From Corallococcus coralloides DSM 2259 (GTDB lineage: Bacteria; Myxococcota; Myxococcia; Myxococcales; Myxococcaceae): a stretch of DNA of 64,000 nucleotides. Shown here in pieces: positions 35,613 through 44,633 of this stretch. The notes below the pieces were generated by a model. It saw only the letters and a list, made by a program, of their open reading frames with translations. It was not told the origin of the DNA and did not search any database. The stretch is taken from contig NC_017030.1 in NCBI RefSeq assembly GCF_000255295.1, positions 8,530,328 to 8,594,327 of the forward strand. The letters are read 5' to 3'. Each line of letters begins with the position of its first letter. The stretch's first letter is position 1. The translations under genes and the position numbers were made by a program.

Positions 35613-37183
35613 GCCTTCAGCGCGGGCTCCCACCGGACAGGACCGGATTGGGCCGACGAGCCCGGCTCCTTCACCGCGGTGGGACCCGGGCGCAGAACCC
35701 GACCTCGGATATCGAGCGCCAGAGCCCCGCCCGAGGCATCCCCCAGCACCTTGCCCGTTCGCAAGTCGATCCGCTTCCCCATGACGAGCACCGTGTCGCC
35801 CGCCTGGAACAGGCCGGAGTCCGTTGATTCGCTCAAGACGTTCGGTGGAGACCCGGTCTCCACGTTCCAGAACCACAGCCGTTGTCCGCTTTGTGCGCAC
35901 CGACACCCGCCGTCGGGATCAACGCTCTCCTGAAGCAACGCGTGCGCCCCCAGGAAAGCCACCACCTGCCCCAAGGGCACCACTCGGACGGTGCGCCGCT
36001 CCAGATCGATGACGATGTCCGCCTCATTGGAAGAAGCGGCCTCGGAAACAACCCACAACGACAGCAGCCTTCCGTCGCTTCCAGACAAGCGGAGGGAGTT
36101 GTCCGAAAACGGGAGGTACGTCTGCCAACCCAGGGGGTGATGAACCCTGGCGCCGTGCAGTTCCAAGGGGCCGCGGTCCGGCTGCGTCTCGCAGGCCACC
36201 ACGACCTGCTCGCGCGCTGTGTCCGCGAACACCAGGGTTCCGTTGCAGCTCGATGGGACCCAGGTCTCCCGCCGCCCATCCGCATGTTCGAAAAAGAGGG
36301 ACCGGTCCGGAGCGCGACGCAGCAATCCCTCCCCCATGGGTTGCAGGATGTCGTCGCCCTGGAGGAGCGGTCCGCCCTCCAGCCGGCGGTAGCGGCGCAC
36401 GGGGGTGTCGCCCTCCCAGCCGAAGTGCGAGCTGGAGATGACCGGCCCCCGGCATGTCGCGGATGCGAGCGTGGTGTCCGCTTGGGGCCAGCTCTCCTTT
36501 CCATCCGAGTTCGTGTCCTCCACCACGTCGAACACCGCCCACTGGCCGGATGGATCCAGCAGGGCCTGTCCGAGCAGGCCGCGACCGGCGTCGAGCACGC
36601 GCTCGGTCCCCTGGAGCAGGTCTCGCACGACGGCGACGGAGCGCCCTGCCTCGGGACGCAGGTAGAGAAGCCGCAGGCCATCCCGGGAGAAGCTGGCACG
36701 GCTGGGGGGATGAGGGCTCGTCGTGTCAGACATGACCTGTGAGGCCAGCACCTTCTCCTCGCGGGTCTCCATGTCGAGGAGCCAGAGCGTGGTGTCGCGC
36801 ACCAGGACGAGAAAGCGCCCCGTGGGAGCCACGGCGAGCACCTCGTCGATGCGGATGCCCTCTCCAGGCTCCAGGAAGAGGTACGGGCGAAGCGCGTCAC
36901 CCACGATATTGCCGTGATAGCCGAAGACGGTCTCGATGCGCCCATCGCCGTTGGTGTCCTCTCGTGCCTGGCAGGCAAGAAGCCACTGCCCGTCAGGTGC
37001 GGAGTCCAGGAGCAGGAACGGATGCGCGGTGCCGTAGTCCTCCGAAGGGGTGGGGGAAGTCACTGCCGCCGCATGAGACGTGAAGAAGGTCGGACGTGAC
37101 ACGGGCCCCTGGGCGGCACACGCGGACAGCACCAAGGCGAACAGCAAGGGATGAAGGCGCATACGCAAACCATGCTGGGACAT
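35576..37183 (-). CDS. Beta-propeller-like lipoprotein with EF-hand-like loops
   Basis: A 535-residue lipoprotein (lipobox LVLSACAA) built of short repeats suggesting a seven- or eight-bladed WD40/TolB-like propeller: SRDGLRLLYLRPEAG, DPSGQWAVFDVVEDT and similar strands. Two blades contain calcium-loop-like DTNGDGRIE and DTNSDGKE sequences. ATG 37183 follows GGAGG. Its last dozen codons run into the DUF2378 relic on the other strand, so the natural end may have been altered. Role unknown; surface calcium-binding proteins fit the pattern. Confidence 0.7.
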   Translation of the reverse strand: MSQHGLRMRLHPLLFALVLSACAAQGPVSRPTFFTSHAAAVTSPTPSEDYGTAHPFLLLDSAPDGQWLLACQAREDTNGDGRIETVFGYHGNIVGDALRPYLFLEPGEGIRIDEVLAVAPTGRFLVLVRDTTLWLLDMETREEKVLASQVMSDTTSPHPPSRASFSRDGLRLLYLRPEAGRSVAVVRDLLQGTERVLDAGRGLLGQALLDPSGQWAVFDVVEDTNSDGKESWPQADTTLASATCRGPVISSSHFGWEGDTPVRRYRRLEGGPLLQGDDILQPMGEGLLRRAPDRSLFFEHADGRRETWVPSSCNGTLVFADTAREQVVVACETQPDRGPLELHGARVHHPLGWQTYLPFSDNSLRLSGSDGRLLSLWVVSEAASSNEADIVIDLERRTVRVVPLGQVVAFLGAHALLQESVDPDGGCRCAQSGQRLWFWNVETGSPPNVLSESTDSGLFQAGDTVLVMGKRIDLRTGKVLGDASGGALALDIRGRVLRPGPTAVKEPGSSAQSGPVRWEPALKAHESQRTQKEQE

Positions 37184-37306
37184 CGAATGCCTCCGTCAGG
37201 GGATGAAGCCACGTCGCCTGGAAGGGTAGCGACACCCTCCCTTCTTTTGGACGTCAGTAGCACCTGAAGCGTGCTCCAGTTCGACTGACGCCCTCCCGAG
37301 TCTGGC

Positions 37307-38824
37307 TCAGGGAGCCTCGTCCGGCTGGGGAACAGCAGGGGACGGAGGCTCGACGAGGAACTTGATGCGGCTCGCGGCCGCGCAGGAGGTGTCGGGCCGC
37401 ACCGTGGGCTTGCGCAGGAACCCCCGGGCGATGTCCGCCGCGCAGGTGTCGGTGTCGAGCACCGCGTGAGCACCTCCGGCGATGACCACATGGTGGCCGC
37501 GCTCCAGGGTCCGCGCCGCGGCGCTCGCCAATGCCGGCGGGGTCACGGGGTCGAAGTCTCCCGAGAGCATCAGCGTGGGGACCCTGGACACCACCGGCTC
37601 GTACCAGGACGGGTCCGCGGCGCCCGAGGGCCACTGGGCGCAGGTGCTGAACATGCCGAGCTGCGTGGGCAGGAAAAAGCCCTGGAGTTCCGGCAGCGCT
37701 CTGGCCGCTCCCGCGCTCACCGCCGCGGGGCTGGTGGCGGACACATCCTCGCGGCACAGGGTGGAGAGATGCATTCCGTAGCTGAGGCGCATGAACGACG
37801 TCAGCATCGGCGAGACGCCGATGGCGTTGCCGAGCAGCTCAGCCCGCCCTTCCCTCACGCCGTGGAGCATGGCGGGAATCGTCTCGAGGACCGCCGGGTC
37901 CTGGAGGAAGCCGGACAGGAACTGGATGAAGAGGGCCCCGTCCAACCGCAGGCGGCCGGGCCGGCCTTCCGGGGTCTGGAAGCGCACATCGAGAGGGCTC
38001 GCATTCAGTGACTGCACCACCGAGGAGAAGACCTGCTCCAACTCGGGATGGCGGGCATCACAGGCCGCATCCGCGGCGCAGGCCTCGAACACCCTGCGCA
38101 GGGAGCGGTCAAACCCCGGCACCGCCTGGAGGTAGAGATTGTCCCGCGGTGGCAGCACCGAATCAATGATGACACTGCGCACGCGCTCGGGCGCCCGGCG
38201 GAGCACCTCCAGCGCGAGCCGCGAGCCGTGGGCGGAGCCGCGGAGGTTGATGTGCTGGAGCCCCAGCGCCAGACGGATTGACTCCACGTCCTCGGCGCTC
38301 TCCTGGGTGTTATAGGCAGTCACATCGATGCCCTGGCCCCGCAGGCGCTCGCCGCACCGGAGCAGCGGGTCCGGATAGGGCATGCCGACCTCCCAGCACT
38401 CCAGCGCGGGCTGGGAACCCCCGACGCCGCGCGGGTCGAACACGATGAGCTGCCGATCCGGAGCGAGGGCCTCCACCCGCTCCCGCGTCAGGGGCTTCTC
38501 GAGCTGGGCGAGGCGAAGTCCCGGGCCTCCCGACAGGAGCACCACTGGATCCTTCGCCTTCGCCTCCCCGGGCGCTCCGAAGATGGCCACCGCGAGGCGG
38601 AGCCACTGGCCGTCCGGTCGGGCATGGCGCTCCGGGACGGCGACATAGCCGCACCGGACCGTCCCCCCTTCCACCTGATCTGGCGCCAACATGAACCAGC
38701 ACGGTGCTGGCTCGAAGCCCGCAGGCGCGTGCTTCTCCGCCACTGCCTGGCCGCCGCCCGCGAGCAGCAGCGCACTTCCCACCCGTACCAGCCAGCGTGT
38801 CAGCCCTCTCTTCGAGAAACGCAT
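37307..38824 (-). CDS. TAP-like alpha/beta hydrolase lacking the nucleophilic serine
   Basis: A 505-residue exported alpha/beta hydrolase of the tripeptidyl-aminopeptidase family, with signal peptide and C-terminal TAP-like domain. The oxyanion region is LSGGPGLRLAQLE and VFDPRGVGGSQP. Where relatives have G-x-S-x-G, this protein has G196-S197-A198-H199-G200, so the central serine is alanine. The acid (LSGDFDPVTPP) and the histidine (IAGGAHAVL) remain. Either the neighbouring serine serves, or the protein is a non-catalytic binder. ATG 38824 follows AAGGAGGAAG. Confidence 0.85.
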   Translation of the reverse strand: MRFSKRGLTRWLVRVGSALLLAGGGQAVAEKHAPAGFEPAPCWFMLAPDQVEGGTVRCGYVAVPERHARPDGQWLRLAVAIFGAPGEAKAKDPVVLLSGGPGLRLAQLEKPLTRERVEALAPDRQLIVFDPRGVGGSQPALECWEVGMPYPDPLLRCGERLRGQGIDVTAYNTQESAEDVESIRLALGLQHINLRGSAHGSRLALEVLRRAPERVRSVIIDSVLPPRDNLYLQAVPGFDRSLRRVFEACAADAACDARHPELEQVFSSVVQSLNASPLDVRFQTPEGRPGRLRLDGALFIQFLSGFLQDPAVLETIPAMLHGVREGRAELLGNAIGVSPMLTSFMRLSYGMHLSTLCREDVSATSPAAVSAGAARALPELQGFFLPTQLGMFSTCAQWPSGAADPSWYEPVVSRVPTLMLSGDFDPVTPPALASAAARTLERGHHVVIAGGAHAVLDTDTCAADIARGFLRKPTVRPDTSCAAASRIKFLVEPPSPAVPQPDEAP

Positions 38825-39037
38825 GCTTCCTCCTTGGCGTGTCCGGATGCGGCTATAGGAGTTGTCGACAATGTGGAAGAGCCTGTTATCGCGGAGTCAC
38901 CGGTCTCGGCTGAGGAGGATGTGAGGGATTGGGAATGGCTCTCAACGAAACCTCCCTGAGGAGTTCAGCCACCTCATCCTCGACGCAAACCGCTGACGCT
39001 GGATGTCAGACCGCATCTGTAGAAGGTCATCCCGACG
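38825..39037. promoter_or_regulatory. Divergent promoter region with a 10-bp palindrome
   Basis: The 213 bp between the hydrolase gene and the ABC operon contain a perfect palindrome TTGTCGACAA at 38862-38871. It lies about 38 bp upstream of the hydrolase start and 170 bp before the ABC gene. It could be an operator for a local or distant regulator, but a 10-bp palindrome can occur by chance. This is also the only intergenic stretch before the six-gene coupled run, so its promoter is expected here. Confidence 0.3.
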
Positions 39038-40009
39038 ATGACCGACAAAATCACCTTTCCTGAAGAAGCAGGATTTCAGGACTCGATCAAAACACCTGGG
39101 CGTCTTCGTCAGTCCATGGGGTTCGCGCAAGGAACCGCCCTGCTCTCCGCGGAGCGGCTTTCCTTCGCCTTTCCCCAGGGGACGCCCGTGCTCCGCGATG
39201 TCTCCCTCCGCTTGAAGGGGGGCACGTCCGTGGGGCTGCTCGGCGCCAACGGCGCGGGCAAGACGACGCTATTGGGAGCGCTCACCGGCACCGTGCGCGG
39301 AACGACGGGCGGCTCGGTGCGGCTCGACGTGGGTGGGCTGCGTGCCCGCCGCGCCATCGGGTTCGCGACGCAGGCCATCGCGCTCTATCCCGTGCTCACG
39401 GTGGAGGAGAACGTCGGGCACCTGGCCCGGCTGTTGTTGGGAAGCGGCGAGGCGAAGGCCGCCATCGCGCGGACCCTGGAGGAGTTCGCGCTGGGTCCCA
39501 TTGCCCGCACGCGCGTGCATCACCTGTCGGGTGGGCAGCGCCGGCTCGTGCACCTGGCGGCGAGCTTCGTCCATGCGCCGCCCATCCGTTTGCTGGATGA
39601 GCCCACCGTCGCGCTCGACTTCGAGGCCCGCCAGCTGGTGGTGCGCCGGGTGCGCGCGTGGCGTGAGGAAGGCGCCGCGGTGCTCGTCACCGCGCACTAC
39701 CCCGAGGATATCGAGGAGCTGTCCACGGAGCTGGTGCTGCTGCGGGACGGGAAGACTCGCGACCTGGGGGAGCTGGGCACCGTGCTTTCGAACCAGGTGC
39801 GCACACTTTCGCTGCGTGGCGCGCGTCCCGACGCTTCGTGGGAGCTCACGCTCGCCACCAGCAGCCTGGAGGAGGTCCGCTCGAAGCTGGGCGAGGTCCC
39901 CTCCGATGTCCACCTGTCCGAGCTGCGCCTGTCCGGCAACCGGCTCCGAGACATCCTGCTGAGGGACCCGTCCCTGAGCGCCTTCGCTCGGGAGTCAGAG
40001 GGGCCATGA
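39038..40009 (+). CDS. ABC exporter ATP-binding protein of the phosphoramidate-linked operon
   Basis: A 323-residue ABC-2-type ATPase. Walker A GANGAGKTT near residue 70, signature LSGGQRRLVHL near residue 165, Walker B IRLLDEPTVALDFE, and H-switch in LVTAHYPEDIEEL. About 100 extra residues at the C-terminus are typical of drug-export ATPases. The stop overlaps the permease start as ATGA. With the permease it would export a product made by enzymes encoded downstream. An internal ATG at 39116 would give a normal shorter start. Confidence 0.9.
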   Translation: MTDKITFPEEAGFQDSIKTPGRLRQSMGFAQGTALLSAERLSFAFPQGTPVLRDVSLRLKGGTSVGLLGANGAGKTTLLGALTGTVRGTTGGSVRLDVGGLRARRAIGFATQAIALYPVLTVEENVGHLARLLLGSGEAKAAIARTLEEFALGPIARTRVHHLSGGQRRLVHLAASFVHAPPIRLLDEPTVALDFEARQLVVRRVRAWREEGAAVLVTAHYPEDIEELSTELVLLRDGKTRDLGELGTVLSNQVRTLSLRGARPDASWELTLATSSLEEVRSKLGEVPSDVHLSELRLSGNRLRDILLRDPSLSAFARESEGP

Positions 40010-40815
40010 ATCACCACATCGCTTCCAGTACCCCCTCCGCTCCCAGCGGCGTGGCGGGTTTTGTCAACGTGGTGCGTTGCTACGCGCTGACGGAGTGGCG
40101 GGTGCTCGCGCGCGAGCGCACGGCCATGGTGTTCATCTTCATCCTGCCCGCGGTGCTCTCCGCCATCCTGGGCCCGGGTGTGTCGGGGCTCGACTCGGCC
40201 CCGGGCGCCATGGGCCGGGCCACCATCGGCTTCGCGGTGATGTTCAGCTACATGGTGGTGACCTACTCCGGTCACGCGTTCTACCGGGACTTCTGGTACC
40301 ACACCCACGGCAGGCAGGCGCTGATCCGCCCCTCCCGGCTCGCGTTCGCCATGGGCAAGGTGCTGCCCGCGTGCGCGATGTCGTTCGTGCAGCTGCTGCT
40401 CTTCACGGGCTTCGCGGCGGTGTTCCTCGGCCTGCCGCTGAACGGCAACGTCCTCCAGGTGGCCCTCACCGGCGCGGCGCTGGTGACGAGCGGTTCGGCC
40501 CTGGGCTTCCTCCTCTTCGCCATCACTCGCAGCACCGCCACGCTCTCCAACCTCTCCTACCTGGTGCTGGTGACGTTCAGCGCGGTGGGTGGCGCCATCG
40601 TCGCCACCGAAGCGCTGCCAGGTTGGTCGCGCACGCTCGGCTACGCCACGCCGCACTACTGGGCCCTGCGCGCGCTCAACGAAGCCACCTTCGGCCAGGG
40701 GCGCTGGAGCGTCGTGCTCCAGAGCACCGCCGTCATCCTCACCTTCACCGCTGTCTGCGCGACCGCAGCCAGTCTGGCGTTCGACTTCCGGGACCAAAAA
40801 CATGACACGACCTGA
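40006..40815 (+). CDS. ABC-2 type export permease
   Basis: A 269-residue membrane protein with six hydrophobic segments (VFIFILPAVLSAILGPG; ATIGFAVMFSYMVVTYSG; CAMSFVQLLLFTGFAAVFLG; ALVTSGSALGFLLFAITR; LSYLVLVTFSAVGGAIVA; STAVILTFTAVCATAASLAF). The ATPYW-like GYATPHYWALRALNEA loop is typical of ABC-2 drug exporters. Overlaps the ATPase (ATGA) and the oxoamine synthase gene (14 bp), so export and synthesis are co-translated. Confidence 0.88.
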   Translation: MNHHIASSTPSAPSGVAGFVNVVRCYALTEWRVLARERTAMVFIFILPAVLSAILGPGVSGLDSAPGAMGRATIGFAVMFSYMVVTYSGHAFYRDFWYHTHGRQALIRPSRLAFAMGKVLPACAMSFVQLLLFTGFAAVFLGLPLNGNVLQVALTGAALVTSGSALGFLLFAITRSTATLSNLSYLVLVTFSAVGGAIVATEALPGWSRTLGYATPHYWALRALNEATFGQGRWSVVLQSTAVILTFTAVCATAASLAFDFRDQKHDTT

Positions 40816-42052
40816 ACAAGACACCGCGGGCCGCCCTCGGGCACCCGTCATCCAGCGGCTGCTCGGGGACCCGCGCGTGGCGCAGGCCCGTCTGGGCAAG
40901 CGCATTGGCCGCCTCCCCTACTTCACGCGCGTGGAGTCGGCCACCGGCCCCATCACCCGCATGGAGGGCCGGGACATCCTCAACTTCGGCTCCAACAACT
41001 ACCTGGGGCTCGCGAACGACCCTCGCGTCATCGCCGCCGCGCAGGAGGCCTCCGCCCGCTGGGGCGCGGGCGTGACGGGCTCGCGCCTGCTCAACGGCAA
41101 CCTGGCGCTCCACGAGGAGCTGGAGGAAGCCCTGCGGCGCTTCTATGGCCGCACCGGCGCCATGGTGTTCTCCACCGGCTACGGCGCCAACCTGGGCCTG
41201 ATGAGCTCGCTGCTGGGCCGCAATGACCGCGCCTGGGTGGACGAGGAGATGCACGCCTCCGTCCTGGACGGCGTGTGGCTGGCGCGCGCGAACATGAAGC
41301 GCTTCGGCCACAACGACCCGGAGCACCTGCTGGCCCAGGCGAAGGACGACACCGCCTCCGGCCTCTGTGTCGTGGAGGGCGTCTACTCCATGCGCGGAGA
41401 CCGGGCCCCGCTGCGCCGGTTCCTGGAGGTGTGCCGCGAGACGCGGCTGGCGCTCGTCGTGGACGAGGCGCACGGCCTGGGCACGGTGGGCGCTCGGGGA
41501 CTGGGCACCGTGGAGGAGGACGGCGTCGTCCAGGACGCGGACTTCATCACCATCACCTTCTCCAAGAGCCTGGGCTCCTGCGGCGGCGCCATCATCGGGG
41601 ACAAGGACCAGATTGAGGCGCTGCGCGTCCTCACGCGGCCCTTCCTCTTCACCGCCGCCAACACGCCGGCCTCCGTGGCCGCGGCCCTGGCCGCCCTGCG
41701 CATCCTCCATGAGGACCCGGCGCTGGTGGCCCAATTGAAGGAACGGGTGCGCTCGCTGCGCGAGGCACTGGTGGAGCGCGGGCTGCGCCCCATTCCGTCC
41801 GACGGTCCCATCGTCAGCGTGGAGGTGGGCGCGGACTTCGACACGCTCCAGGCGTGGAGGCTGCTGTGGAACCGGGGCATCTACGCCAATCCGGTCATCC
41901 ACCCTGCCGTCCCCGCGGGCCACGGCCTGCTGCGCCTGAGCGTGATGCGGACGCATGAGGAGCAGATGGTGCGCACCGTCGCGGACGCGTGCGCGGACGT
42001 TTTCTCGGACTTGCAGCTGTCCCATGAGGGACGGGGGAAGGTGGCATCATGA
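40802..42052 (+). CDS. Alpha-oxoamine synthase family PLP enzyme
   Basis: A 416-residue type I PLP enzyme related to 8-amino-7-oxononanoate synthase, KBL and serine palmitoyltransferase. These condense an amino acid with an acyl-CoA or carrier-bound acyl group, releasing CO2 and giving an alpha-amino ketone. Visible are ILNFGSNNYLGLANDPRV at the substrate entry, LVVDEAHGLGTVG with the PLP aspartate, and the PLP lysine K255 in ITFSKSLGSCGG. ATG 40802 overlaps the permease end; the stop overlaps the next gene as ATGA. In this setting it probably builds the carbon skeleton of a small molecule rather than biotin. Confidence 0.88.
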   Translation: MTRPEQDTAGRPRAPVIQRLLGDPRVAQARLGKRIGRLPYFTRVESATGPITRMEGRDILNFGSNNYLGLANDPRVIAAAQEASARWGAGVTGSRLLNGNLALHEELEEALRRFYGRTGAMVFSTGYGANLGLMSSLLGRNDRAWVDEEMHASVLDGVWLARANMKRFGHNDPEHLLAQAKDDTASGLCVVEGVYSMRGDRAPLRRFLEVCRETRLALVVDEAHGLGTVGARGLGTVEEDGVVQDADFITITFSKSLGSCGGAIIGDKDQIEALRVLTRPFLFTAANTPASVAAALAALRILHEDPALVAQLKERVRSLREALVERGLRPIPSDGPIVSVEVGADFDTLQAWRLLWNRGIYANPVIHPAVPAGHGLLRLSVMRTHEEQMVRTVADACADVFSDLQLSHEGRGKVAS

Positions 42053-42960
42053 AGCGCACGCATCAGCTTTCCAGTGGTCAACCGCTCACCACGCAGACGC
42101 TTCGCGCGCACGGCGTGGACGTCGAACGCATCCTGTCGGAGCTCGTCAGCGACCCCGCCTCGTGCGGGGTGCTGCTGACGGGTTCGCTCGCGGCCGGCAA
42201 TGGCACGCCCAGCTCGGACGTGGACCTGATGGTGCTGGTGCCGCACCGCACCTCGCTCATCTCCACGAAGGAGGGCGTGCGCTTCAAGAACAGCCGCTTC
42301 AGTGAAGCGCTCCAGTACTGCGACGGCATCGAGGTCAACATCGAGCTGGCGGAGCGCGGCCGCGTCGCGGAGATCATGACGTGGATGACGGCCATCGCGC
42401 CGGCGCTCTACAAGCCGTCCGAGCTGAAGTTCATCCCCATCATCGACGGCCCGGAGCTGCGCTTCCTGCACCGGCTGCGCGTGGGCTTGCCCCTGATGAA
42501 CCCGAGCCTGGTGGCGAGCTGGCGGGACGAGTTCCTGGTGGAGCTGCTGCCCACCTACCTCACCGTGCGGCACTTCATGGAGGTCCACGAGTACCTGGAG
42601 GACGCCATCAGCCACCGCGCCGTCAGCGAGGAGTCCAGCCGGCACGTGGCGCGCATCGCGGTGGAGGAGGCGCTGGTCTCCATCCTCGCGGCGCTGGGGG
42701 TGACGAGCGCGGCGCGCAAGTGGCTGCTCATCGAGTCGCGCAAGGCGATGGCCACCGCGAGCGAGGTGGACCGGGGCCTGCTCGAGGAGGGACTCCTGCT
42801 CCACGCGGACTGCGCGACGGGCCCGCTGGGCGGATGCCTCACGCGCATCGAAGCGCTCCACCAGCGCATGGCCCAACGCATGTCGGCGGAGCCGGAGCTG
42901 GCGCGCGCGGTGGAGTTCCTCCAGGGCAGCATCGACTACGTCCTCGAGCACCAGGGATGA
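42049..42960 (+). CDS. Nucleotidyltransferase-fold protein
   Basis: A 303-residue protein with a minimal nucleotidyltransferase core. VLLTGSLAAGNGTPSSDVDLMVLV gives the GS motif and paired aspartates of DNA polymerase beta-like nucleotidyltransferases, and a third acid appears in DGIEVNIELAE. The remaining 200 residues are helical. Relatives nucleotidylate antibiotics, proteins or small molecules. In this coupled operon it may adenylylate or cytidylylate an intermediate, or self-protect the producer. Start overlaps the synthase stop, end overlaps the GH13 gene, both as ATGA. Confidence 0.75.
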   Translation: MKRTHQLSSGQPLTTQTLRAHGVDVERILSELVSDPASCGVLLTGSLAAGNGTPSSDVDLMVLVPHRTSLISTKEGVRFKNSRFSEALQYCDGIEVNIELAERGRVAEIMTWMTAIAPALYKPSELKFIPIIDGPELRFLHRLRVGLPLMNPSLVASWRDEFLVELLPTYLTVRHFMEVHEYLEDAISHRAVSEESSRHVARIAVEEALVSILAALGVTSAARKWLLIESRKAMATASEVDRGLLEEGLLLHADCATGPLGGCLTRIEALHQRMAQRMSAEPELARAVEFLQGSIDYVLEHQG

Positions 42961-44633
42961 GCGCCTCCGGACACACGGCCCACCCGGTCCGCGCCCCCGC
43001 GAGGGCGCGGCTGGGGGATGCGCTGGGACAGCTCTACGGGGCGGAGCGCGCGGAGGCGCTCGTCCGGGAGCTGGCCCAGGCGGCGGAGGGCGTCCGCGCG
43101 CGCCCGAGGCCCGGGCACGCGCGGCCCGCGGTCATCGCCGTGTATCCGGACCACGTGCTCGACGGGGGCATGGCTCCGCTCGCGGCGCTGCGGCGCTTCC
43201 TCGACGAGGAGGTAGGCGGCGTGGGACCAGCCCTGCTGCACGTGCTCCCGCCCTATGTGTCGGACGGGGATGACGGCTTCGCGGTGGTGGACCACCGGGC
43301 CGTGCATCCGCGCCTGGGGACGTGGGAGGACCTGGAGCGGCTGTCGGAGGTGAGCGGCGGGCTGATGCTCGACCTGGTGATGAACCACGTGTCCACGTCG
43401 CACCCGGCATTCCGGGACGTGCTGCGCGGGGAGGGACGGCCCGGGGACTTCCACCTCTTCTCCGAGCCGCGCGACATCGAGTGGGGGACGCGGGTGCGGA
43501 CCTCCTCCATCCTCCAGCGCTTTGGCGCCGTCTGGGCGTGGTGCACGTACGGGCGCGCCCAGGTGGACCTGAACCACGGCTCGCCAGACGTCTTCCTGTC
43601 CATGGCGGGGACCCTGCTGCGGCTGGTGGAGGCGGGCGCGCGGGTCGTGCGTCTGGATGCCATTCCCCACGTGTGGAAGCGCGTTCCCGGAGGGCCGCAC
43701 CAGCCGGAGGCGAAGCTGCTGGTGCGCGCGCTGCGTGCCGTGGCCGACCTGGTGGACCCGTCGGTGCGCCTGCTCGCTGAGACGGACCACCGCACGGGAG
43801 AGCGGTGCTACCTGGGCGAGGAGTTGGCGCAGCACGACAACCACCTCGCGGTGCCGCTGCTCGTCTTCACGGCGGCGCTCGCGGGCGAGGGCGGCCCGTT
43901 GGTGGACTGGGTGAACGCGTCCGCAGCGGAGGCCCACGGCCGCGACGGCTACGCCTTCCTCCAGACGCATGACGGCGTGCACCTGCGTCCCATGGATCCG
44001 CCGCTGGACGCCCCCACCCTGCGGCGGGTGATGGCGCGGCTGGAGCGCGCCGGGGTCCGGGTGTCCTACGCGGACGTGGGGGGAGAACCCCGGCCGTACG
44101 AGCTCAACAGCTCCCTGCATCGCATCTTCTCCACGGAGGCGGGGCTCGACGTCGAGCGCTACCTGGCCGCGCACGCGCTGCTCTTCGCGCTCCCCGCCAC
44201 GCCCTGTCTCTACTTCCCCACGCTGTTCGGACTGCCGGACGCGGTGGGCGTCGAGCCCTCCAATCCCCGCGCCGCGAACCGGCACCGGTACTCGGATGGG
44301 GCCCTGCGTGCGCTGGTCCGGCAGTCGGTGCACGCGCGCATCCTGAAGTCCCTGCTGGGCCTCATCCGCCTGCGCGACCAAACGCCCGCGCTGCGGGAGG
44401 ACAGTGGCTGCGAGGCGCGGCTGCCAGCGCCCCAGGTCCTGCACCTGGCGCGAGGCCATGGCCGTCAGCCGCTGCACGTGTTGGTGAACTTCGGCGTGGA
44501 ACCCGTGTCCGTCCCCGTGCCGTTGCGGAGGTGGGCGGACCTGCTCGGCGGGCGTCAGGGCCAGGGGGACGTCCTGCTCGCGCCTTCCGAGGCGCTGTGG
44601 CTCGTGGAAGCCGGGAGTGGAGACCTCACATGA
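42957..44633 (+). CDS. Sucrose-phosphorylase-like GH13_18 enzyme
   Basis: A 558-residue alpha-amylase-superfamily enzyme of the sucrose/glucosylglycerate phosphorylase branch. Conserved region I is MLDLVMNHVS, region II GARVVRLDAI with nucleophile D234, region III LLAETDH with the acid-base glutamate, and region IV LQTHDGVHL with the stabilising aspartate, all intact. GH13_18 enzymes reversibly transfer glucose between sucrose or glucosyl acceptors and phosphate. Placement inside an export/biosynthesis operon suggests it glucosylates or trims a product, or supplies glucose 1-phosphate. ATGA overlaps on both sides. Confidence 0.85.
   Translation: MSASGHTAHPVRAPARARLGDALGQLYGAERAEALVRELAQAAEGVRARPRPGHARPAVIAVYPDHVLDGGMAPLAALRRFLDEEVGGVGPALLHVLPPYVSDGDDGFAVVDHRAVHPRLGTWEDLERLSEVSGGLMLDLVMNHVSTSHPAFRDVLRGEGRPGDFHLFSEPRDIEWGTRVRTSSILQRFGAVWAWCTYGRAQVDLNHGSPDVFLSMAGTLLRLVEAGARVVRLDAIPHVWKRVPGGPHQPEAKLLVRALRAVADLVDPSVRLLAETDHRTGERCYLGEELAQHDNHLAVPLLVFTAALAGEGGPLVDWVNASAAEAHGRDGYAFLQTHDGVHLRPMDPPLDAPTLRRVMARLERAGVRVSYADVGGEPRPYELNSSLHRIFSTEAGLDVERYLAAHALLFALPATPCLYFPTLFGLPDAVGVEPSNPRAANRHRYSDGALRALVRQSVHARILKSLLGLIRLRDQTPALREDSGCEARLPAPQVLHLARGHGRQPLHVLVNFGVEPVSVPVPLRRWADLLGGRQGQGDVLLAPSEALWLVEAGSGDLT

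Noticed and set aside
42936..44477. A 513-codon minus-strand frame over the GH13 gene
   Set aside because: The plus strand has all four GH13 motifs; the minus frame is a shadow.
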